Shown one piece after another: positions 1 through 5,285 of a stretch of 5,285 nucleotides of DNA. The notes beneath the pieces were generated by a model that ran no database searches, was not told the origin of the DNA, and was given only the letters and a program-made list of their open reading frames with translations. This DNA is from a bacterium (lineage in GTDB: Bacteria > Bacillota > Clostridia > Oscillospirales > Acutalibacteraceae). Within the stretch, counting starts at the first letter, position 1. Each line of letters starts with the position of its first letter. Position numbers and translations under genes: made by a program. The stretch spans positions 1 to 5,285 of the forward strand of contig JAHKZS010000197.1 of the NCBI GenBank assembly GCA_020626545.1, read 5' to 3'.

Positions 1-1019
1 AGCTTTTTATACTGTTTAGTAAGCGAATTTTTAGGCTCGGATAAAATCTTTACAAGAGCGTCTACATCGAGTCCGTTTAAGGCGGTAATTACAGGAATAC
101 GCCCAACAAGCTCGGGAATAATTCCGTATTTCACCAAGTCGTGAGCAACGACATCCTTCATCCAACCTGTTTCATCTAAAACGGCTTTTTCCTGGACATT
201 CGCGCCGAATCCTACAAGAGAAGCGCCTTTGCGTTTTTCTACAATCTTTTCGAGTCCGTCAAAAGCTCCGCCACAGATAAACAGGATATTTTTAGTGTTA
301 ATCTGTAAAAACTCCTGCTGGGGATGTTTACGACCGCCTGTAGGAGGCACATTAGAAACTGTGCCCTCTAAGATTTTCAGAAGCGCCTGTTGTACTCCCT
401 CACCGCTTACGTCACGAGTGATGGACGGATTCTCGGATTTTCTGGCTATTTTATCAATTTCGTCGATATAAATAATGCCTCGTTCGGCTTTTTCAATATC
501 AAAATCAGCCGCTTGTATAAGCTTAAGAAGAATATTCTCAACATCTTCGCCGACATATCCCGCCTCGGTAAGCGTGGTTGCGTCAGCGATAGCGAAAGGT
601 ACATCTAATGCTTTAGCTAAAGTTTGCGCGAGCAAAGTCTTTCCTACTCCTGTAGGACCTAAAAGAAGAACATTACTTTTAGCGAACTCAACGTCGTTAT
701 CATTATTAAATACACGTTTATAATGATTATAAACCGCTACACTCAGAGCTTTTTTAGCGTTATCCTGCCCTATAACGTACTCATCGAGTATCTCTTTAAT
801 CTCAACAGGTTTTAAAAGTTTCGGAAGCTCAAAGCTGTTATCTTTGTTGTTCTCATCTGTGGACGGCTGAAAATCAATATCCGTATCCTCAAGGATATTG
901 ATACACAATTCAACACACTGATCGCAGATGTACGAACCGTTACCTTTAATTAACCTACCGACAAACTCCTGCGGTTTACCGCAAAAAGAACAATAAATGT
1001 TTTTATCACCATTAGACAT
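1..1019 (-). CDS. clpX: ClpX, ATP-dependent unfoldase subunit of ClpXP (partial, C-terminus missing)
   Basis: AAA+ unfoldase that recognises tagged or damaged proteins in the cytoplasm, unfolds them with ATP and threads them into ClpP. I translated 339 codons from the ATG at 1019. The reading frame stays open to the window edge, so roughly the last 80-95 residues of a family normally about 420-430 long are missing. An N-terminal zinc-binding domain has the four cysteines C10, C13, C32 and C35. The AAA+ core follows: Walker A GPTGVGKT (121-128), pore-1 loop GYVGED (154-159), Walker B IIYIDEID (182-189), RKH pore loop (230-232), the ClpP-docking loop read as VGF (269-271, usually IGF or LGF) and the arginine-finger region PELVGR (R307). 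The sensor-2 GAR motif would lie beyond the edge. A GAGG ribosome binding site (1030-1027) sits 7 bases before the ATG. The gene begins 31 bases after the clpP stop with no terminator between, so co-transcription is likely. Family identity is certain; only the 3' end is unseen. Confidence 0.97.
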   Translation of the reverse strand, partial: MSNGDKNIYCSFCGKPQEFVGRLIKGNGSYICDQCVELCINILEDTDIDFQPSTDENNKDNSFELPKLLKPVEIKEILDEYVIGQDNAKKALSVAVYNHYKRVFNNDNDVEFAKSNVLLLGPTGVGKTLLAQTLAKALDVPFAIADATTLTEAGYVGEDVENILLKLIQAADFDIEKAERGIIYIDEIDKIARKSENPSITRDVSGEGVQQALLKILEGTVSNVPPTGGRKHPQQEFLQINTKNILFICGGAFDGLEKIVEKRKGASLVGFGANVQEKAVLDETGWMKDVVAHDLVKYGIIPELVGRIPVITALNGLDVDALVKILSEPKNSLTKQYKK

Positions 1020-1050
1020 ATTTTTTCCTCGCTAACCTTTATGTCCTAAT

Positions 1051-1632
1051 TTATCTTTTCTCAAATACCTTATCAATTAACCCATACTCGAGAGCCTGCT
1101 GAGCTGTCATAAAGTTATCGCGGTTAGTGTCCTTGGCGATAACATCTACAGGCTGACCTGTATTTTTGGCGAGAATCTCGTTTAATCTCTTTTTAGTATC
1201 GAGTATATGTTTAGTATGGATTTCCATATCAGTAGCCTGACCTTGAGCTCCGCCTGAGGGTTGGTGAATCATAATATCTGAATTAGGCAGAGCGTATCTC
1301 TTACCCTTTGCGCCCGCGGCTAAAAGGAAGGCTCCCATGCTTGCCGCCATACCCATACAAATTGTACTTACATCACATTTAATGTAATTCATTGTATCGT
1401 AAATAGCGAATCCGTCGGTAACAGAACCGCCCGGGCTGTTGATGTAAAGGCTGATATCCTTGGTAGGATCCTGAGCCTCGAGATATAATAACTGAGCGAC
1501 AATTACACTTGCGCTGGCGCTGTTAACGTCCTCAGTAAGCATAATGATTCTGTCATTTAAAAGACGAGAATAAATATCATATGAACGCTCACCACGATTT
1601 GTCTGTTCAACTACATAAGGTACTAATGCCAT
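1051..1632 (-). CDS. clpP: ClpP, ATP-dependent Clp protease proteolytic subunit
   Basis: Serine peptidase that forms the tetradecameric degradation chamber docked by ClpX (and by ClpC or ClpA-type unfoldases where present). The product is 193 residues, the normal family length. The catalytic triad is visible: S98 in GMAASMGA, H123 in IMIHQPSGG and D172 in NRDNFM. The oligomerisation/head region GGAQGQATD (127-135) and the motif INSPGGSV (64-71) are intact. The protein starts [20 protein letters not shown], matching the mature N-terminus of processed ClpP proteins, so there is essentially no propeptide and the axial loops begin at residue 2. An AAGGAAG ribosome binding site (1645-1639) lies 6 bases upstream of the ATG. 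The gene sits 52 bases after tig and 31 bases before clpX, consistent with a tig-clpP-clpX operon. No CtsR-like tandem heptad was seen upstream, so control by CtsR is not supported here. Nothing appears degraded. Confidence 0.98.
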   Translation of the reverse strand: MALVPYVVEQTNRGERSYDIYSRLLNDRIIMLTEDVNSASASVIVAQLLYLEAQDPTKDISLYINSPGGSVTDGFAIYDTMNYIKCDVSTICMGMAASMGAFLLAAGAKGKRYALPNSDIMIHQPSGGAQGQATDMEIHTKHILDTKKRLNEILAKNTGQPVDVIAKDTNRDNFMTAQQALEYGLIDKVFEKR

Positions 1633-1684
1633 ATGAATCTTCCTTTCTTGTATATAATTGGCTTTTAATTAAAGTTTATTCAAA

Positions 1685-2965
1685 TTATTTTACTTTAGCG
1701 TTATCTCTTACAAGCTGCATAGCTTTTTCTACTTTAATATCCTCGGATAAAGCTTCTTTTGAGATATAAGTCTTAACCTCATCAACCTTTGCTTTGTATG
1801 CGTCAGCAAGCTTTTCGTACTCTTTCTCAACATCTTCGTCAGTAACTTCAATTTTCTCCTGACGGCCGATAGCTTCGAGAACTAAGCGAATCTTGACTCT
1901 CTTTTCAGCCTGGGGTTTATATGTAGCTTCGATAGCGCCCTGATCCATACCTGTGTACTTCATATAAGTAGCAAGATCCATACCCTGAGAACGTAATCTC
2001 ATATCAAACTCATTGAGCATATCTCTTACTTCGTTATCGTACATAGCTTCGGGGATTTCCTCTACAGCGAGCTTCTCTAAAGCTTCCGTGAGCTTATCGT
2101 CGAAATCTTTTTCAGCCTGCTCCTCTAAACGCTTAGCAACCTTTTCTTTGAGCTCCTCTTTGTACTCGTCAAGAGTATCTTTCTCCGAAACATCCTTAAC
2201 AAATTCATCGTCAACTTCGGGAAGTTCCTTAGTCTTGATCTCGTGAAGTTTAATTTTAAACTGAGCTTCCTTACCTGCGAGATTTTCTGCGTTATAATCC
2301 TCGGGGAAAGTTACGTCGATAGTAAACTCTTCGCCTGTTTTATGTCCAACGATAGCTTCCTCGAAACCGGGGATAAAGTTTCCGTCGCCTAATCTTAAGT
2401 TATAGTTTTCACTCTTACCACCCTCGAAAGCTTCGCCGTCAACGAATCCCTCGAAGTCGATAACTGTAGTATCGCCGTTCTCAGCTGCTCTGTCCTCAAC
2501 AGTAACCATACGACCGTTTCTTTCACGTACAGCCTGAAGTTCTTCATCTACTAACTCGTCTGTAACCTCTGTAGACAATTTCTCTACTTCGATTCCTTTA
2601 TAACCGTCAACCGTTAACTCAGGAGCTACAGTAACCTTAGCTTTGAATGTATAACCATCCTCGCTTACCTCGCCTACAGAAAGGTCATCTACGCTTACAG
2701 GCTTTAACTCGGCCTCTACAGTAGCGTCGGCTAAAGCTGAGGGATATGTATCTTCGATAGCGTCATCATAAAATACGCCCTTGCCGTACATTCTCTCGAT
2801 AATATGCTTAGGAGCTTTTCCTTTTCTGAATCCGGGAATATTAATGTTTTTAACCTGCTTTTTATAAGCTTTAATAGTAGCCGCGGCAAAGGTTTCTTTC
2901 TCTACCTTTACCTCTAATTCGTATTTATTAGCCTCATCAAGTTTTGTTGAATTAATTAAACTCAT
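1685..2965 (-). CDS. tig: Trigger factor, ribosome-associated chaperone and prolyl isomerase
   Basis: Binds near the ribosomal exit tunnel and shields nascent chains. From the ATG at 2965 the protein has 426 residues, within the usual 420-450. The N-terminal ribosome-binding domain carries the signature GFRKGKAP at 45-52; the F-R-K tip (46-48) matches the family position (44-46 in E. coli, from memory). An FKBP-like prolyl isomerase domain spans about 162-245, with VIDFEGFVDGEAFEGG and FIPGFEEAIVGHKTGE. The rest (about 250-426) is the charged, helical C-terminal chaperone domain, whose arms embrace the substrate. The frame is also open to an ATG at 2980, which would give 431 residues. That ATG overlaps the GGAGG ribosome binding site (2978-2974), which is placed 8 bases before the 2965 ATG, so the shorter form is preferred. 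The gene has its own strong promoter at 3001-3029 and probably heads an operon with clpP and clpX. Confidence 0.96.
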   Translation of the reverse strand: MSLINSTKLDEANKYELEVKVEKETFAAATIKAYKKQVKNINIPGFRKGKAPKHIIERMYGKGVFYDDAIEDTYPSALADATVEAELKPVSVDDLSVGEVSEDGYTFKAKVTVAPELTVDGYKGIEVEKLSTEVTDELVDEELQAVRERNGRMVTVEDRAAENGDTTVIDFEGFVDGEAFEGGKSENYNLRLGDGNFIPGFEEAIVGHKTGEEFTIDVTFPEDYNAENLAGKEAQFKIKLHEIKTKELPEVDDEFVKDVSEKDTLDEYKEELKEKVAKRLEEQAEKDFDDKLTEALEKLAVEEIPEAMYDNEVRDMLNEFDMRLRSQGMDLATYMKYTGMDQGAIEATYKPQAEKRVKIRLVLEAIGRQEKIEVTDEDVEKEYEKLADAYKAKVDEVKTYISKEALSEDIKVEKAMQLVRDNAKVK

Positions 2966-2973
2966 TTTTGATT

Positions 2974-2978
2974 CCTCC
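2974..2978 (-). promoter_or_regulatory. Ribosome binding site that fixes the tig start
   Basis: A perfect GGAGG (GGAGGA if the following base is included) lies 8 bases upstream of the ATG at 2965, which is ideal spacing. The first G belongs to the alternative in-frame ATG at 2980 (read as ATGGAGG), so a ribosome bound at this site would initiate at 2965 and not at 2980. No purine-rich element of similar quality precedes the 2980 ATG; the bases just upstream read TTTAAAAACT. Confidence 0.85.
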
Positions 2979-3000
2979 ATAGTTTTTAAACATTTGATTT

Positions 3001-3029
3001 ATTATACCATTATTATATATTTTAAGCAA
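3001..3029 (-). promoter_or_regulatory. Sigma-A-type promoter for tig(-clpP-clpX)
   Basis: On the minus strand there is a -35 hexamer TTGCTT (3029-3024), a 17-base spacer (3023-3007) and a consensus -10 TATAAT (3006-3001). Both the match and the spacing are close to the housekeeping consensus. Transcription would start near 2994, giving a short leader of about 30 bases that contains the GGAGG ribosome binding site. No CIRCE (TTAGCACTC inverted repeat) or CtsR-type heptad was found around it, so heat-shock control is not indicated. The -35 hexamer lies inside one arm of the inverted repeat at 3023-3053. Confidence 0.78.
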
Positions 3030-3053
3030 TATATATTTATTATAAATTGCTTA
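3023..3053. repeat. 8-bp perfect inverted repeat between the phosphoesterase gene and tig
   Basis: TAAGCAAT (3023-3030) and ATTGCTTA (3046-3053) are exact reverse complements separated by 15 AT-only bases. The right arm contains the TAA stop of the phosphoesterase gene; the left arm covers the tig -35 hexamer. As RNA it could form a weak, AT-rich hairpin at the very end of the upstream transcript. It lacks a GC-rich stem and a following U-run (the next bases are AAATATATAATAA), so it is not a convincing intrinsic terminator. It may instead be a protein-binding palindrome or chance in AT-rich DNA. Confidence 0.55.
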
Positions 3054-3737
3054 TCTTACAAGCGTCGGCGTGAATTTAACAGCGTCGCAGGAAATCAGTT
3101 TAAATTTTATTCCCTCGTACTTGCCGTTAAAAGCCGCTTTAATCATTTTGCTGCCATGAATATGACCGTAATAACACTTGTTAATATTATACTCTTTAAG
3201 AATGTCTATTATTTCTTCACAAACGTTATCGGCATAAATCGGCGGATAATGCAAAAATACGATAGTTTCTTTACTTTTATCTTTAACAGAGTCGAGCGAT
3301 AGTTTTAGCCTGCCGCATTCTCGGTTTAGAATTTTTATATCCTCGGTTTTTTCACAGTCAATCCCCCAGCCTCTAGTGCCGCAGATATTATATTCATCGA
3401 TTTCAAAGCTATTGTTAAACAGGATTTTTATTCGATCGAACTGATTTTCACCAAGATAACGATTGATTTTACTAACCGTATCCCACCAGTAATCGTGATT
3501 ACCTTTTAATAAGATTTTATTGCCGGGCAAGGAATTTATATAAGAAAAATCTTTCTCACATTCGGAAAGCTTCATTGCCCAGGAAATATCACCGGCAATA
3601 ACAACGGTATCGTCGTCATTAACAATACGTTTCCAGTTTTCGGTCAGACGTTCAAGATAATTATCCCAACCGTGAAAAATGTCCATTGGTTTATCTGTGC
3701 CGAGCGATAAATGTAAATCGCCTATAGTAAAAAGCAT
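3051..3737 (-). CDS. Calcineurin-like metallophosphoesterase, predicted phosphohydrolase
   Basis: A 228-residue cytoplasmic protein with no signal peptide or membrane segment. It resembles the predicted phosphohydrolases of COG1768, an assignment made from motif memory. The dinuclear-metal motifs appear in order: GDLHL (D7, H9), GDISWAM (D50), GNHDYWW (N80, H81, D82), FLHYPP (H163) and GHIHG (H192, H194). The metal site therefore looks complete and the enzyme should be active. The substrate cannot be read from sequence, and the phosphatase or phosphodiesterase choice is open. The ATG at 3737 abuts the thrC stop (TAAATG). An AGGTG element inside the 3' end of thrC (3750-3746) lies 8 bases upstream, so translation is probably coupled to thrC. 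The start is well supported because the first metal motif begins at residue 6, as is typical of the family. A role linked to threonine metabolism is only a guess from position. Confidence 0.92.
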   Translation of the reverse strand: MLFTIGDLHLSLGTDKPMDIFHGWDNYLERLTENWKRIVNDDDTVVIAGDISWAMKLSECEKDFSYINSLPGNKILLKGNHDYWWDTVSKINRYLGENQFDRIKILFNNSFEIDEYNICGTRGWGIDCEKTEDIKILNRECGRLKLSLDSVKDKSKETIVFLHYPPIYADNVCEEIIDILKEYNINKCYYGHIHGSKMIKAAFNGKYEGIKFKLISCDAVKFTPTLVR

Positions 3738-5243
3738 TTATTTAACACCTAAAGTTTTGAGCACATATTCAGGCATATTTTCTGATTTAACTACGTCACC
3801 GAAACGAGATTTTTTATCCTTTAAGCTTAAAAGCGGTTTAGGAATCGCTGTTCCCGTTATCTCGTTGAGTTTATCTACCATATCAAACTCGCTTAAATCA
3901 TCACAGGAACCGTTAACGGCTTCAAGAACTGATTTCGAGAATTTATACGGGCTCGCTGTGGAAGCGATAACTGTGGGAGTCTTATCCCCTGTTTCTTCTA
4001 CGTATTTATTATATACCGAAACAGCTACAGCTGTATGAGTATCACAGAGGTATTTTTCGTCTTTAAACATCTTAGCGATAGTTGACTTAGTTTCGTTATC
4101 GTCACAATAACCGCCGTAGAAAGAAGATTTAATCTTTTCCTTAACTTCGTTTGTGACCTCGTATTTTCCTTCGGTTTTAAGCTTAGTCATCCAATCTTTA
4201 GTAACAACATCATTATCACCCGAGAGTTTATAGAGAAGTCTTTCGAGATTAGAAGATACTAAAATATCCATAGAAGGTGAGATAGTTGTAAAGAAATTTC
4301 TATTTTTATCATAAACGCCTGTGTTTATAAAGTCAGTCAAGACGTTATTGGAGTTAGACGCGCAGATAAACTTATTAACAGGTAACCCCATACAATAAGC
4401 GTAATAGGACGCGAGTATATTACCGAAGTTACCGGTAGGAACTACTACGTTAATTTTATCTCCGAGTTTAATCTTATTATCATTAACAAGTGTGCAGTAA
4501 GATGAAATATAATAAACGATCTGAGGCAAAAGTCTTCCCCAGTTGATTGAGTTCGCTGAGCTGAACATCATATTGTTATTGCTTAGTTTTTCGGAAATTT
4601 CTTCTGTAGTAAAGATTTTCTTAACGCCTGTTTGCGCGTCGTCAAAATTACCCTCTATAGCGCACACACATAAGTTAGAACCATCCTGAGTGGTCATCTG
4701 ATGTTTCTGCATAGGGCTTACGCCGTCTACAGGATAGAAAACAATAATCTTAGTGTGATCTACATCTTTAAAACCCTCTAAAGCAGCTTTTCCGGTATCG
4801 CCAGAAGTCGCGACAAGAATTACGGCATCTTTACCGTCGTTGGTTTTCTTTAAAGATTTAGTTAATAAATGAGGTAAAATCTGTAAAGCCATATCCTTAA
4901 ACGCGCATGTAGGTCCATGCCATAACTCAAGAATATTAGCATCATTACCGTTATATTTTTTATACGAAATCGGAGCGGGATTATCGCTTTCGAATTTCGC
5001 GGCTGTATAAGCTTTATTTACACAATCGTCAATTTCTTCCTCGGTAAAATCAGTCAGAAAATCTTTAAAAACTTTCTTAGCTATTCCTTTGTAATTAAGA
5101 CCGAGAAAACTCTTTAAAGTATCAGTATCATAACTCGGTAATTTCTGAGGAACAAACAGTCCACCGTCTTTAGAAATACCTTGAGCGATAGCTTGTGAAG
5201 CCGATACAACTTCGTTTTTATTTTCAGTGCTGTTATATAACAT
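3738..5243 (-). CDS. thrC: Threonine synthase
   Basis: PLP-dependent fold-type-II enzyme that converts O-phospho-L-homoserine to L-threonine and phosphate, the last step of threonine biosynthesis. The product is 501 residues, the length of the longer bacterial/fungal-type enzymes. The N-terminal threonine-synthase domain includes GISKDGGLFVP (22-32). The PLP lysine is K116 in WHGPTCAFKDMALQ. SGDTGKAA (147-154) is a conserved active-site segment, and PTGNFGN (269-275) is the expected phosphate-binding loop of the cofactor. DTHTAVA (401-407) and the STASPYKFS segment (428-436) also fit the family. Near the N-terminus the sequence reads STEN where many family members have STR; this is minor. The start at 5243 is backed by an AAAGGGTGA ribosome binding site (5256-5248). 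The gene probably heads a two-gene unit with the phosphoesterase. No thrA, thrB or homoserine gene is visible in the window. Confidence 0.96.
   Translation of the reverse strand: MLYNSTENKNEVVSASQAIAQGISKDGGLFVPQKLPSYDTDTLKSFLGLNYKGIAKKVFKDFLTDFTEEEIDDCVNKAYTAAKFESDNPAPISYKKYNGNDANILELWHGPTCAFKDMALQILPHLLTKSLKKTNDGKDAVILVATSGDTGKAALEGFKDVDHTKIIVFYPVDGVSPMQKHQMTTQDGSNLCVCAIEGNFDDAQTGVKKIFTTEEISEKLSNNNMMFSSANSINWGRLLPQIVYYISSYCTLVNDNKIKLGDKINVVVPTGNFGNILASYYAYCMGLPVNKFICASNSNNVLTDFINTGVYDKNRNFFTTISPSMDILVSSNLERLLYKLSGDNDVVTKDWMTKLKTEGKYEVTNEVKEKIKSSFYGGYCDDNETKSTIAKMFKDEKYLCDTHTAVAVSVYNKYVEETGDKTPTVIASTASPYKFSKSVLEAVNGSCDDLSEFDMVDKLNEITGTAIPKPLLSLKDKKSRFGDVVKSENMPEYVLKTLGVK
3746..3750 (-). promoter_or_regulatory. 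Ribosome binding site of the phosphoesterase gene, inside thrC
   Basis: AGGTG lies within the last codons of thrC, 8 bases before the ATG at 3737. It is a moderate match to the AGGAGGTG anti-16S sequence. Together with the TAAATG junction it suggests re-initiation or translational coupling. Confidence 0.5.
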
Positions 5244-5278
5244 ATAATCACCCTTTCAAGCGCATTAAACAATTAATT

Positions 5279-5285
5279 ATTATAC
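5279..5285 (-). promoter_or_regulatory. -10 element of a probable thrC promoter (partial)
   Basis: The minus strand reads GTATAAT, a perfect -10 hexamer (5284-5279), at the right window edge. It would start transcription near 5272 and give a leader of about 29 bases before the thrC ATG. That is too short for a T-box or an attenuator peptide. The -35 hexamer would fall outside the window, so the promoter cannot be confirmed. A more distant start with a longer leader remains possible. Confidence 0.45.

Noticed and set aside
229..723. Three overlapping plus-strand open frames of 72-82 codons
   Set aside because: They lie opposite clpX, whose minus-strand translation has all family motifs; they show no recognisable domain and no good ribosome binding site.
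1655..1683. Possible internal promoter for clpP (TTGAAT followed by ATTATA or TATATA)
   Set aside because: The spacing between the hexamers is 19 to 21 bases, too long for a convincing sigma-A promoter in such AT-rich sequence.
1581..2246. Plus-strand open frames opposite the clpP 5' end and tig
   Set aside because: The 77-residue frame is serine-rich because it is antisense to glutamate/lysine-rich tig codons; these are shadows of real genes.
2952..2993. A 13-codon minus-strand frame (ATG at 2993, stop TAA at 2954-2952) overlapping the tig start, a possible regulatory upstream ORF
   Set aside because: The ATG falls at the predicted transcription start and has no ribosome binding site, so translation is unlikely unless leaderless; the short length is expected by chance.
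3003..3053. Intrinsic terminator after the phosphoesterase gene
   Set aside because: The only stem is 8 bp, AT-rich, with a 15-base loop, and it is followed by an A/T mixture without a U-run.
2994..3302. Plus-strand 102-codon frame opposite the phosphoesterase and the tig promoter
   Set aside because: It starts in AT-rich promoter DNA and then runs antisense to the conserved C-terminus of the phosphoesterase; no family resemblance was seen.
3679..4038. Plus-strand 119-codon frame across the thrC-phosphoesterase junction
   Set aside because: It is antisense to two well-supported genes and has no recognisable motif.

Overview
The window looks like an ordinary, densely coding chromosomal segment from a low-to-moderate GC Gram-positive bacterium. 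The best guess is a member of Clostridia, perhaps Oscillospiraceae/Ruminococcaceae. The guess rests on the tig-clpP-clpX gene order, AT-rich intergenic DNA with sigma-A-like promoters, GGAGG-type ribosome binding sites, a Firmicute-type ClpP lacking a propeptide, and a threonine synthase of about 500 residues. No phylogenetic test was possible. All five genes lie on the minus strand, so transcription runs from high to low coordinates. All four stop codons in the window are TAA.

Layout in transcription order: (1) thrC, threonine synthase (5243-3738), with a good -10 hexamer at the right edge of the window. (2) A calcineurin-like metallophosphoesterase (3737-3051) whose ATG directly abuts the thrC stop (TAAATG), so the two probably form a translationally coupled pair. 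(3) An 85-base AT-rich gap (2966-3050) with a strong sigma-A-like promoter (TTGCTT, 17 bp, TATAAT). One arm of an 8-bp inverted repeat overlaps its -35 element, and the other arm contains the stop codon of the phosphoesterase gene. (4) tig, trigger factor, best started at 2965. (5) clpP, the ClpP peptidase. (6) clpX, the ClpX unfoldase, cut by the left edge after 339 codons.

Functionally there are two units. The first is threonine biosynthesis plus an uncharacterised phosphoesterase. The second is a protein quality-control operon: trigger factor handles nascent chains at the ribosome, and ClpX unfolds substrates and feeds them to ClpP for degradation. The gaps inside the second unit are 52 and 31 bases, with no terminator and no convincing internal promoter. 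I found no CIRCE or CtsR-like operator in the gaps.

No mobile element, CRISPR array, RNA gene or unknown system was found. No gene-free stretch exceeds 85 bases. The points worth a second look are small: the tig start, the promoter-overlapping palindrome and the thrC-phosphoesterase junction.
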